Source of the DNA: an uncultured Peptoniphilus sp.
GTDB taxonomy: Bacteria; Bacillota; Clostridia; Tissierellales; Peptoniphilaceae
Direction of reading: 5' to 3'
Length of the DNA: 6,154 nt
NCBI GenBank assembly: GCA_947254665.1
Contig: CAMYEJ010000080.1
Location: 1 to 6,154, forward strand
Made by a program: the position numbers and the translations under genes. A model generated the notes under the pieces. The model made no database searches and was not told the origin of the DNA. It saw nothing but the letters and a program-made list of their open reading frames with translations. Shown here piece by piece: positions 1 to 6,000 of the stretch (its first letter is position 1; every line of letters begins with the position of its first letter).

Positions 1-132
1 ATACCCATTCGACTACGGGTGTCGGCAGACCTCCACCCTCCGCTCAGGGTGACTGTCTTCCTTCAGGATTATATAGAAAACACCCTCCCAACTACAGTCA
101 CCCTGAGCGAACGAAGTGAGTCGAACGGGTAT
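1..132. repeat. Inverted-repeat (hairpin) element, copy 1
   Basis: Bases 41-56 (CGCTCAGGGTGACTGT) are the exact reverse complement of 94-109, a 16-bp stem. Bases 1-14 pair with 119-132 with one mismatch (13/14). The intervening arm parts (15-40 and 110-118) differ in length, and the left one can form its own small stem (GGGTG 17-21 with CACCC 34-38). The whole could fold as a long imperfect hairpin or cruciform. No transposase or clear target-site duplication is visible, so calling it a MITE would be speculative. It recurs at 281-412 and, in altered form, in the 3' block. Confidence 0.8.
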
Positions 133-145
133 AAGCTATATTTAA

Positions 146-206
146 CCTAGTCTTTGCAAGTGCAATTTGCACGAGACCTGCTGCGAAATCAAAGATTTCG
201 GCTAGG
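146..206. other. Compact structured segment (possible three-way junction)
   Basis: CCTAG at 146-150 pairs with CTAGG at 202-206 and would close two internal hairpins. The first is around GTGCAA-T-TTGCAC (160-172), flanked by TCT/AGA (151-153 with 174-176). The second is CGAAATC-AAA-GATTTCG (184-200). This could fold as a three-way junction in DNA or RNA. It lies inside the 280-bp repeat and has no nearby promoter that I can recognise. Whether it is transcribed cannot be told from sequence. Confidence 0.5.
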
Positions 207-280
207 GCTTCGAATGGGTATAACATCCGAAGGTCAATACTTTACAAATGAAATCATCCATACATAACCCCACCAGGGTT

Positions 281-412
281 ATACCCATTCGACTACGGGT
301 GTCGGCAGACCTCCACCCTCCGCTCAGGGTGACTGTCTTCCTTCAGGATTATATAGAAAACACCCTCCCAACTACAGTCACCCTGAGCGAACGAAGTGAG
401 TCGAACGGGTAT
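281..412. repeat. Inverted-repeat (hairpin) element, copy 2
   Basis: This is an identical second copy of the inverted-repeat element at 1-132, with the 16-bp stem at 321-336 and 374-389. The sequence just before it also forms a separate 14-bp perfect inverted repeat: CGAATGGGTATAAC at 211-224 is the reverse complement of 278-291. Pairing therefore links neighbouring modules as well as the arms within one module. Confidence 0.8.
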
Positions 413-425
413 AAGCTATATTTAA

Positions 426-486
426 CCTAGTCTTTGCAAGTGCAATTTGCACGAGACCTGCTGCGAAATCAAAGATTTCGGCTAGG
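426..486. other. Compact structured segment, second copy
   Basis: Identical to 146-206, carried by the second unit of the tandem duplication. The third, truncated unit (from 561) and the 3' repeat block both lack it, so it is a separable module within the repeat family. Confidence 0.5.
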
Positions 487-550
487 GCTTCGAATGGGTA
501 TAACATCCGAAGGTCAATACTTTACAAATGAAATCATCCATACATAACCC

Positions 551-613
551 CACCAGGGTTATACCCATTCGACTACGGGTGTCGGCAAACCTCCACCCTC
601 CGCTCAGGGTGAC
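551..613. repeat. Truncated third repeat copy; direct repeat of 6001-6063
   Basis: This stretch continues the 280-bp array (the joint sequence plus the left inverted-repeat arm) and then diverges. It differs from copies 1 and 2 at base 587 (A instead of G). With that same variant base, it is identical over 63 bases to 6001-6063 on the far side of the operon. It therefore matches the distant copy better than its immediate neighbours, and the heat-shock operon lies between direct repeats about 5.45 kb apart. Confidence 0.9.
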
Positions 614-624
614 AGTCTCACCCG

Positions 625-837
625 GGGGTTTTCTATGCAGAGATCCTTCGACTTCGGAGCCTGCGGCTCTTCCACTCAGGGTGACCACCTTCCTTGGGGT
701 TTTCTATGCAGAGATCCTTCAAATTCAGAGCCTCTACCCTCCGTTCAGGGTGACTGTGTTCCTTGGGGTTTTCTATATAGAGATCCTTCGACTCCAATGC
801 CTCAGCCTCCCACTTCAGCCTTTCCGCTCATGATGAC
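625..837. repeat. Three degenerate ~70-bp repeat units
   Basis: The block GGGGTTTTCTATxxAGAGATCCTTC recurs at 625-649, 696-720 and 765-789 (spacings 71 and 69). Each is followed at a distance by a CTCAGG(G/A)TGAC-like end, at 674-685, 743-754 and, decayed to CTCATGATGAC, at 827-837. The first unit has an internal stem, GAGCC-TGC-GGCTC (657-669). The second and third have mostly lost it. Open frames across the block (528-833, 635-856) reflect the repeat period and are not supported as genes. Confidence 0.8.
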
Positions 838-905
838 AGGAGCGAGGGTACAATAAAACAATCCCTAAAAAATATTTAAAAAAAACATAAAAATTTTAAA
901 TATTT

Positions 906-932
906 TTAGCACTCTCACTTGACAACTGCTAA
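906..932. promoter_or_regulatory. Upstream CIRCE-like HrcA operator (over -35 box)
   Basis: A perfect left half-site TTAGCACTC (906-914) is followed by exactly nine bases and then AACTGCTAA (924-932), which matches the GAGTGCTAA consensus at 7 of 9 positions. The spacing is canonical. The site covers the -35 hexamer at 919-924, so HrcA bound here would block RNA polymerase directly. The right arm is weaker than in the downstream site, so this may be an auxiliary operator. It starts 53 bp before the downstream site, close to five helical turns. Confidence 0.7.
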
Positions 933-947
933 ATATTTAGTTATACT
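919..947 (+). promoter_or_regulatory. Sigma-A-type promoter of the hrcA operon
   Basis: The -35 box is consensus TTGACA (919-924) and the -10 box is TATACT (942-947, 5 of 6), separated by the optimal 17 bases. Transcription should start near 953-955, just ahead of the second CIRCE site. The DNA upstream (about 861-905) is almost pure A/T with A-runs and could act as an UP element. The spacer contains a perfect 12-bp palindrome, CTAAATATTTAG (929-940). This is the only strong promoter in the window and should drive all four genes. Confidence 0.85.
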
Positions 948-958
948 ATATATAGTCT

Positions 959-985
959 TTAGCACTCGGAGAGTTTAAGTGCTAA
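959..985. promoter_or_regulatory. CIRCE element (HrcA operator)
   Basis: TTAGCACTC (959-967), nine bases, then AAGTGCTAA (977-985). This differs from the CIRCE consensus TTAGCACTC-N9-GAGTGCTAA at a single base. It lies between the predicted transcription start and the hrcA ribosome-binding site, the usual place for CIRCE in hrcA operons. It should bind HrcA as DNA and will also be a hairpin in the 5' leader of the mRNA. Confidence 0.95.
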
Positions 986-988
986 CAA

Positions 989-997
989 AGAGGGTGG
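989..997 (+). promoter_or_regulatory. hrcA ribosome-binding site
   Basis: AGAGGGTGG precedes the ATG at 1000, with five bases between GAGGG (990-994) and the start. This decides the start codon. The in-frame GTG at 979 lies inside the CIRCE right arm with no ribosome-binding site before it, and the in-frame GTG at 994 overlaps the Shine-Dalgarno itself. Confidence 0.75.
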
Positions 998-999
998 CT

Positions 1000-2007
1000 A
1001 TGGATACAAGAAAGATTGAAATTTTAAATGCGATAATTAAATCATATATTGATTCAGCGGTTCCCGTTGGTTCAAGGACTCTTTCCAAATGTTATGAATG
1101 GGGAATTAGTTCTGCTACGATTAGAAATGAGATGGCAGATCTTGAGGATCTCGGATACTTAAACAAACCTCATTCTAGCGCGGGTAGGATCCCTTCCAAC
1201 AAGGCTTACAGATTCTACGTTGATGAGATTCTAGATGCTATTAAGCTTGATCTTTTTGACAAGGATATCAGAAAAAGTCTTATGGATGCTGGCACTGGGA
1301 CCGAATCTTTTTACAGAAGTATTGTAAAGAGCATGGCTAAGTCCACTGGTCTCTTTACTTTCCTCATTAGTCCCAAGAAAAATTGCACGCTTATTAAACA
1401 TATTGAACTTCTTAAGCTAGATGACAATATTCTACTTCTACTTTTGATCGGTGATAACGGTCAGGTTGAGAGAAAGGTCATCAGCTACAAGGGTGATATC
1501 GATGATGCTGATATTTTAAAGATTAAAAATATCTTAAATAAGAAGCTTACTCTTGTGGAATTTGATGAGATTTCTGAGATTGAGGTGGAAATTTCTGGTG
1601 ATCTCACTAGACATCGTCAGCTTATCTTTGACATTGTTAAGGAAGCTAGTGATTTCAATAGGAATATTAAGTCTGTTGATATTTATTATGATGGACTTTC
1701 TAATATTCTTAATATTTTAGAGTTTTCTGATATGGGCAAGGCTGTTAATTTTGTTAGCAGACTTGAGGATGAGACTCTTTTCAAGGATATTATGAAGATT
1801 GATCTTCTAAATGACATAGACATTTCTATTGGAGATGAAAATGAAGATAATTCACTTTCTGATTTTGCGGTGATAAGGGCGTATGTTAAGGGATTTTCTA
1901 AGGATATTGTCCTGGGAGTTTTGGGTCCTGTTAGGATGGATTACCAAAATGCACTGGAAAAAACTTTGATTTATAGAAATGTTTTAAAGAATATCGTGAT
2001 GAGGTGA
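1000..2007 (+). CDS. hrcA: Heat-inducible transcription repressor HrcA
   Basis: This 335-aa protein has the usual HrcA length. HrcA is a cytoplasmic dimer that binds CIRCE operators and represses class I heat-shock genes; in Bacillus its activity depends on GroEL. The N-terminal winged-helix region carries family motifs: SAVPVGSRTLSK (19-30), SSATIRNEMADLEDLGYL (37-54, recognition region) and HSSAGRIPS (58-66), followed by AYRFYVD. The remainder is the less conserved dimerisation/GAF-like and inserted regions, rich in Asp and Ile. I chose ATG 1000 because it has a good Shine-Dalgarno and gives an N-terminus (MDTRKIEIL) like other HrcA proteins; an upstream GTG at 979 would add seven residues. 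As first gene behind two CIRCE sites it should be autoregulated. Codons strongly prefer T endings (Asp GAT about 29 to GAC 5), unlike dnaJ. Confidence 0.97.
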   Translation: MDTRKIEILNAIIKSYIDSAVPVGSRTLSKCYEWGISSATIRNEMADLEDLGYLNKPHSSAGRIPSNKAYRFYVDEILDAIKLDLFDKDIRKSLMDAGTGTESFYRSIVKSMAKSTGLFTFLISPKKNCTLIKHIELLKLDDNILLLLLIGDNGQVERKVISYKGDIDDADILKIKNILNKKLTLVEFDEISEIEVEISGDLTRHRQLIFDIVKEASDFNRNIKSVDIYYDGLSNILNILEFSDMGKAVNFVSRLEDETLFKDIMKIDLLNDIDISIGDENEDNSLSDFAVIRAYVKGFSKDIVLGVLGPVRMDYQNALEKTLIYRNVLKNIVMR

Positions 2008-2011
2008 GATA

Positions 2012-2596
2012 ATGTATAAGAATGAAGATATTGACAACTTGGAACAGTGGCAAGATTTAAATGAAGATTATGATGAAGTAAATAAGGATAAAGATAGTAG
2101 TTCTGAACCTGAGATTTTAGAGCCAGAAATATTGGAACCTGAAAGGGATTCGAGCTCTGTTGAAGCTGAAAGTAAGGATGATGAACTGGAAAAGATGAAA
2201 GATCAGTTTATTCGCCTTCAAGCGGATTTCCAAAATTACAAGAGACGTGCTGAGAAGGACAAAATAAACTACATGAACATGGGCCTTGAAAAGCTTGCAC
2301 AGGATATTTTGCCTGTGGTTGACAACTTTGAAAGGGCTATAGATTCTGCCGAAAACCATGATTCTTTCTACGACGGAATTGTGTTGATTGAGAGAAGCTT
2401 GGTTGAGGTTTTAAATAAATTTGAAATTAAAGAAATTGACTGTTTAAATAAACCTTTTGATCCAAACTTTGAGCATGCGGTGCTTCTAAGCGAGGAAGAT
2501 GGGGTTGAGTCAGGACTTGTAACTGAAGTTCTGCAAAAAGGATATACCATTGATGGCAAAGTTTTAAGACCTGCAATGGTTAAAGTTTCTAAATAA
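2012..2596 (+). CDS. grpE: Nucleotide exchange factor GrpE
   Basis: This 194-aa cytoplasmic co-chaperone is a dimer that releases ADP from DnaK and so drives the Hsp70 cycle. Residues 1-60 are very acidic and probably disordered, with a short repeat EPEIL-EPEIL-EPER (32-45). A long helix/coiled-coil segment follows, including the typical QFIRLQADFQNYKRRAEKDK (65-84). The C-terminal beta domain that contacts DnaK contains FDPNFEHAV (149-157) and ends in the family signature KVLRPAMVKVSK. It starts only 4 bp after the hrcA stop, and its Shine-Dalgarno (GAGGTGA, 2001-2007) overlaps the end of hrcA, so translational coupling is likely. The acidic repeat is a lineage-specific tail with no assigned function. 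Confidence 0.97.
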   Translation: MYKNEDIDNLEQWQDLNEDYDEVNKDKDSSSEPEILEPEILEPERDSSSVEAESKDDELEKMKDQFIRLQADFQNYKRRAEKDKINYMNMGLEKLAQDILPVVDNFERAIDSAENHDSFYDGIVLIERSLVEVLNKFEIKEIDCLNKPFDPNFEHAVLLSEEDGVESGLVTEVLQKGYTIDGKVLRPAMVKVSK

Positions 2597-2597
2597 T

Positions 2598-2603
2598 AGG
2601 AGG
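2598..2603 (+). promoter_or_regulatory. dnaK ribosome-binding site
   Basis: AGGAGG is the strongest Shine-Dalgarno in the window, eight bases before the dnaK ATG and overlapping the region just after the grpE stop. It contrasts with the poor site before dnaJ and fits much higher synthesis of DnaK than of its neighbours. Confidence 0.85.
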
Positions 2604-2611
2604 AAAATGAA

Positions 2612-4438
2612 ATGAGTAAAATTATAGGAATTGACTTAGGTACAACTAATAGTGCAGTATCAGTAATGGAAGGTGGGGACGCAATAATCATCCCTAATAT
2701 CGAAGGTAACAGAACTACACCTTCAGTAGTAGCTTTTACAAAAGACGGAGAAAGATTAGTAGGAGAAACTGCTAAACGTCAAGCTATTACAAACCCAGAA
2801 AGAACTATCCAATCAATAAAGAGAGAAATGGGTCACGATTACACAGTAGATATCGATGGAAAGAAATACACACCACAAGAAATCTCTGCTATGATTCTTC
2901 AAAAATTAAAATCAGATGCAGAAAGCTACCTTGGTGAAACTATCACCGATGCAGTTATCACAGTGCCTGCATATTTCACAGATGCTCAAAGACAAGCTAC
3001 TAAGGACGCAGGAAAAATCGCTGGTCTTAATGTAAGAAGAATTGTAAACGAACCAACTGCAGCAGCACTTGCATACGGCGAAGACAAATCAAAAGGATCT
3101 GAAACTGTTATGGTTTATGACCTTGGTGGTGGTACATTCGACGTATCTATCCTAGAACTTTCTGACGGAGTGTTCGAAGTACACGCAACTCGTGGTAACA
3201 ACAGACTTGGTGGAGATGACTTCGACCAAAGAATTATCGACTATATTGCAGAAGAATTCAAGAAGGAACACGGAGTTGATCTAAAGGCTGACAAGATGAG
3301 TCTACAAAGACTTAAAGAAGCTGCTGAAAAAGCAAAGAAGGAACTATCTTCAACTATGAGCACAAACATCAACCTTCCATTCATAACAGCTAACCAATCT
3401 GGTCCACTTCATCTAAATATGGATTTAACCCGTGCAAAATTCGAAGAACTTATAAGCGACTTAGTTAAGAAGACTGAAGGACCTGTACTAGATGCAATGA
3501 AGGATGCAGGACTTACTAAAGATCAAATAGACAAGGTACTTCTAGTAGGTGGATCTACAAGAGTTCCAGCAGTACAAGAATGTATCAAACGTCTAGTTGG
3601 CAAAGAACCACAAAAGGATATCAACCCAGATGAATGTGTATCCCTAGGAGCAGCAATCCAAGGCGGAGTACTTTCAGGAGATGTAAAAGACTTACTACTA
3701 CTTGACGTAACACCACTTTCACTAGGAATTGAAACCATGGGTAATATCACAACAAGATTGATTGAAAGAAATACAACAATCCCAACCAAGAAATCACAAA
3801 TATTTACAACAGCAGCAGATAATCAAACATCAGTAGATATTCACGTACTTCAAGGTGAAAGACAAATGGCACAAGATAACATCACATTAGGAAGATTCCA
3901 ACTAGATGGAATTGCACCAGCAAGACGTGGAGTGCCACAAATCGAAGTAACATTTGATATAGATGCAAACGGCATCGTAAACGTAACAGCAAAAGATTTG
4001 GGAACAGGCAAAGAACAACACATCACCATCACATCTTCAACCAACATGACAGATGAAGAAATCGACAAGAAGGTAAAAGAAGCTGAAATGTATGCACAAG
4101 AAGACCAAAAGAAGAAAGATCTAATCGAAGCTAAGAACAACGCAGACTCAATGATATATCAATCAGAACAAACATTAAAAGACGTAGCAGACAAGATCAG
4201 CGCAGATGACAAAGCAAGCATCGAAAAAGCAGTAGAAGAATTAAAAGCTGTAAAAGATGGAGAAGATCTAGAAGCAATCAAAGCTAAGACAGAAAGCTTA
4301 ACCCAAGCATTCTACAAGATATCAGAAGAACTTTACAAAGCTCAAGCACAACAAGCAGGAGCAGAAGGCGCAGAACATCACGATGACGATGTAGTAGATG
4401 CTGATTACGAAGTAGTAGACGACGAAGAAAACAAATAA
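2612..4438 (+). CDS. dnaK: Molecular chaperone DnaK (Hsp70)
   Basis: This 608-aa protein is full length. It is the cytoplasmic Hsp70 ATPase that binds exposed hydrophobic stretches in unfolded proteins, working with DnaJ and GrpE. The ATPase domain has the phosphate-1 loop GIDLGTTNS (6-14), catalytic Lys70, phosphate-2 [12 protein letters not shown] (170-181) and the adenosine motif LLVGGSTR (310-317). The interdomain linker is VKDLLLLDV (358-366). Next come the beta-sandwich substrate domain ([11 protein letters not shown] onwards), the helical lid, and an acidic C-terminus ending [11 protein letters not shown]. Relative to E. coli DnaK, about 24 residues are absent between Lys70 and the phosphate-2 loop, the known Gram-positive form. 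Its start follows AGGAGG by eight bases, 15 bp after grpE. Codon choice shifts within the gene towards A- and C-ending codons. All key residues I checked are intact. Confidence 0.99.
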   Translation: MSKIIGIDLGTTNSAVSVMEGGDAIIIPNIEGNRTTPSVVAFTKDGERLVGETAKRQAITNPERTIQSIKREMGHDYTVDIDGKKYTPQEISAMILQKLKSDAESYLGETITDAVITVPAYFTDAQRQATKDAGKIAGLNVRRIVNEPTAAALAYGEDKSKGSETVMVYDLGGGTFDVSILELSDGVFEVHATRGNNRLGGDDFDQRIIDYIAEEFKKEHGVDLKADKMSLQRLKEAAEKAKKELSSTMSTNINLPFITANQSGPLHLNMDLTRAKFEELISDLVKKTEGPVLDAMKDAGLTKDQIDKVLLVGGSTRVPAVQECIKRLVGKEPQKDINPDECVSLGAAIQGGVLSGDVKDLLLLDVTPLSLGIETMGNITTRLIERNTTIPTKKSQIFTTAADNQTSVDIHVLQGERQMAQDNITLGRFQLDGIAPARRGVPQIEVTFDIDANGIVNVTAKDLGTGKEQHITITSSTNMTDEEIDKKVKEAEMYAQEDQKKKDLIEAKNNADSMIYQSEQTLKDVADKISADDKASIEKAVEELKAVKDGEDLEAIKAKTESLTQAFYKISEELYKAQAQQAGAEGAEHHDDDVVDADYEVVDDEENK

Positions 4439-4452
4439 ATAAAATAAATATG

Positions 4453-4479
4453 AGGGAGGGAGACCTCCCTTTATATTAC
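4453..4479 (+). terminator. Hairpin between dnaK and dnaJ (weak terminator or mRNA-stabilising)
   Basis: AGGGAGG (4453-4459) pairs with CCTCCCT (4464-4470) around a GAGA tetraloop. The following tract, TTTATATTA, is poor in T. The stem is GC-rich and stable but the weak tail suggests partial termination, leaving some readthrough into dnaJ. It may equally protect the 3' end of a processed hrcA-grpE-dnaK message. Either role would lower dnaJ relative to dnaK. Confidence 0.6.
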
Positions 4480-4492
4480 ATAAAATAATATG

Positions 4493-4521
4493 TGGAAAAA
4501 CCTAGAGTTTTGTTGTAGAAT
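4493..4521 (+). promoter_or_regulatory. Possible weak promoter for dnaJ
   Basis: TGGAAA (4493-4498, 4 of 6 to TTGACA) and TAGAAT (4516-4521, 5 of 6 to TATAAT) are separated by 17 bases. No CIRCE-like sequence lies nearby, so it would give basal, HrcA-independent dnaJ transcription. In A/T-rich DNA such matches arise easily by chance, so this is only a candidate. Confidence 0.3.
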
Positions 4522-4529
4522 AGACTTTT

Positions 4530-4548
4530 GAAAGGTTGTGAAAGGTTG
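4530..4548 (+). promoter_or_regulatory. Duplicated ribosome-binding/start region of dnaJ
   Basis: The 9-mer GAAAGGTTG occurs twice, at 4530-4538 and 4540-4548, with a 10-base offset. The second copy ends in the TTG (4546-4548) that gives the family N-terminus. Its own AAAGG abuts the start and is too close to act. The AAAGG of the first copy (4531-4535) lies 10 bases upstream, a loose but workable distance. The TTG of the first copy (4536-4538) is out of frame. Confidence 0.55.
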
Positions 4549-5670
4549 AGAGACTTTTATGAAATACTAGAGGTAAAAAGAGAAAGTACCCAAACAGAAA
4601 TCAAATCTCAATACAGAAAATTAGCAAAAAAATATCATCCCGATTTGAATCCAGGAGACGAAGAAGCTGCTGAACACTTCAAAGAAGTAAACATGGCATA
4701 CGAAGTCCTATCAGATGAAAAGAAAAGACAGATGTATGATGCCTATGGGGAAGACGGCATAAATGGAAATGCAGGAAACTACGGCGGTGGATTCGGCGAC
4801 ATATTCGGAGATATATTTGACATGTTTGGCCAAGGATTCGGTGGATTTGGCGGATATTCTGAAGCAGAATATAAAAATAGACCGATAAAAGGCGACGACG
4901 TAAGAGTCGATATAATCATCGACTTCAAAGAAGCCATCTTCGGAGCCAAAAAAGATATAAACATAAAGAGAACAGAAACTTGTAAAACATGTAATGGCGA
5001 AGGAACCGCACCGGGAACTCACAAGCACACCTGTGATAAATGTAAAGGAACAGGCAAGATCAGGACCACCACATCATCACCATTTGGAAGATTTACCCAA
5101 GTGAGCGCCTGCGATAAATGTAAAGGAACAGGAGAAATCATCGACACACCATGTCCAGATTGCAAAGGTCATGGAACAAGAGTGGTAAATAAAAAGATAA
5201 CAATCGACATACCAAAAGGAATCGATGACAAGATGATCTTGACCCTAAGGGAAGAAGGAGACGCAGGACTAAACGGCGGACCAGCAGGAGATCTCTACGT
5301 CTATATAAGAGTAAAAGAAGACCAAATCTTCAAAAGAATGGGTAACGATTTGTACTTGGAACTACCAATCACATACACAGATGCAGTGCTAGGAGGAAGT
5401 ATCAAAGTACCTACCCTTACAAAACTCGTAGATTATGATATACCAGCAGGCACAAAATCTGGAGCAACATTTAGGATAAAAGGCGAAGGAGTGCCATACC
5501 TAAGAAAAGAAGGAAAAGGCGACTTGGTGTTCAAAGTGGACATCCATGTGCCAAAGAAGATATCCGACGAAGAAAGAGAAATTCTAGAAGAACTTAGGAA
5601 AAAAGAAGGAAAAGAAATAAAGAAGGAAAGAGAAACATTTTTAGATAAAGTAAAAAAGTTTTTTGAATAG
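4546..5670 (+). CDS. dnaJ: Chaperone protein DnaJ (type I Hsp40), TTG start
   Basis: This 374-aa type I (class A) J-protein stimulates DnaK's ATPase, delivers unfolded substrates and acts in the cytoplasm. The J domain (1-67) contains the essential HPD motif at 31-33. A Gly/Phe-rich linker spans about 68-104. The zinc-binding domain has all four CxxCxGxG repeats, at 146-153, 163-170, 189-196 and 203-210. C-terminal substrate-binding and dimerisation domains follow, ending in a Lys/Glu-rich tail. No ATG is available near the start. TTG 4546 gives MRDFYEILEV, matching the usual DnaJ N-terminus. A further in-frame TTG at 4528 would add six residues with no ribosome-binding site. It lies 107 bp after dnaK, behind a hairpin. 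Codon use is A-rich, with Asp GAT and GAC about equal, unlike hrcA. It is the last operon gene; the prmA/yqeT-type gene that follows in Bacillus is absent. Confidence 0.96.
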   Translation: MRDFYEILEVKRESTQTEIKSQYRKLAKKYHPDLNPGDEEAAEHFKEVNMAYEVLSDEKKRQMYDAYGEDGINGNAGNYGGGFGDIFGDIFDMFGQGFGGFGGYSEAEYKNRPIKGDDVRVDIIIDFKEAIFGAKKDINIKRTETCKTCNGEGTAPGTHKHTCDKCKGTGKIRTTTSSPFGRFTQVSACDKCKGTGEIIDTPCPDCKGHGTRVVNKKITIDIPKGIDDKMILTLREEGDAGLNGGPAGDLYVYIRVKEDQIFKRMGNDLYLELPITYTDAVLGGSIKVPTLTKLVDYDIPAGTKSGATFRIKGEGVPYLRKEGKGDLVFKVDIHVPKKISDEEREILEELRKKEGKEIKKERETFLDKVKKFFE

Positions 5671-5701
5671 ATGGGAGACCATCTATTTTTTTATTGTTTT
5701 T
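5666..5701 (+). terminator. Intrinsic terminator after dnaJ
   Basis: AATAGATGG (5666-5674) pairs perfectly with CCATCTATT (5679-5687) around a GAGA tetraloop, and a T-rich tail follows (seven T's at 5686-5692, then ATTGTTTTT). The stem includes the dnaJ stop codon. This marks the end of the operon. The hairpin core GGGAGACC is shared with the hairpin after dnaK. Confidence 0.92.
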
Positions 5702-5713
5702 GGCGTTTTAATG

Positions 5714-5860
5714 GTCACCCTGAGCGAGCGTAATACCTCCCGCTTGGTCATCCTGAGGGAACACCCTCCCAACTACAGTCACCCTGAGCGAGCGTAATAC
5801 CTCCCGCTTGGTCATCCTGAGGGAGCACCCTCCCAACTACAGTCACCCTGAGCGAGCGTA
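5714..5860. repeat. 64-bp tandem repeat (2.3 copies)
   Basis: Units 5714-5777 and 5778-5841 differ at one base (A5761, G5825). A third begins at 5842 and leaves the pattern after 19 bases. Each unit contains GTCACCCTGAGCGAGCG and GTCATCCTGAGGGA, two variants of the core seen throughout the flanking repeats. A small stem GAGGG-AACA-CCCTC lies at 5755-5768, repeated one unit later. No reading frame of interest is present. Confidence 0.9.
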
Positions 5861-6000
5861 GCGAGTCGAACGGGTATAAGCTATATTTAACCAATCATTA
5901 CAACTACATCCATCCAAACATAACCCCACAAGGGAAGAGATCCTTCGACTCCAAAGGCTGTCGCCTTTTTCGCTCAGGATGACGGGGGGAGGGTGGACCT
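5842..6000. repeat. Diverged unit of the flanking repeat family
   Basis: It starts with the right inverted-repeat arm seen at 97-132; bases 5863-5892 are identical to 118-147 over 30 bases. It then departs from the 5' version: the structured segment is absent, replaced by unrelated sequence. A separate motif, AGATCCTTCGACT ... CGCTCAGGATGAC (5938-5983), encloses a stem AAAGGC-TGTC-GCCTTT (5953-5968). G-rich sequence 5984-5996 follows. No gene is visible. Confidence 0.75.

Larger units (their letters stand above)
1..560. repeat. Perfect 280-bp tandem duplication
   Basis: Bases 1-280 and 281-560 are identical by direct comparison, and a third copy starts in phase at 561 but diverges after about 50 bases. 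Each copy is modular: an inverted-repeat pair (arms 1-56 and 94-132), a compactly structured segment (146-206), then a short spacer ending in the joint that begins the next copy. Short open frames here (e.g. 248-430 +, 482-688 -) only translate the repeat and have no ribosome-binding site, so I call none. Complete identity implies a recent duplication or ongoing homogenisation. An assembly artefact is possible, because the first copy begins exactly at the window edge and the array may extend further left. Confidence 0.95.

Noticed and set aside
1..132. Insertion sequence or MITE
   Set aside because: Inverted arms exist, but there is no transposase, the arms are interrupted unequally, and I could not find a convincing target-site duplication.
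1..560. CRISPR array
   Set aside because: The 280-bp, 70-bp, 64-bp and 31-bp repeats are head-to-tail units without unique spacers, and no cas gene is present.
248..856. Short open frames in the 5' repeat block (248-430 +, 528-833 +, 635-856 +, 482-688 -)
   Set aside because: They translate the repeats themselves, lack ribosome-binding sites, and give internally repetitive peptides with no recognisable domain.
979..999. GTG at 979 as the hrcA start, adding seven residues
   Set aside because: It lies inside the CIRCE right arm and has no Shine-Dalgarno, while ATG 1000 has a good one and the expected N-terminus.
2607..2615. Three-codon frame ATG AAA TGA overlapping the dnaK start
   Set aside because: It is only three bases from the Shine-Dalgarno and most likely a chance overlap; the ATG at 2612 has correct spacing and the conserved DnaK N-terminus.
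2117..5028. Antisense open frames within grpE, dnaK and dnaJ (e.g. 2368-2691, 3523-3789, 3850-4140, 4711-5028)
   Set aside because: They are shadows of strongly conserved sense genes; their products show only low-complexity or generic hydrophobic sequence and no start signals.
5983..5997. G-quadruplex in the G-rich run downstream of dnaJ
   Set aside because: There are too few separate GGG runs with loops for a standard four-run motif.
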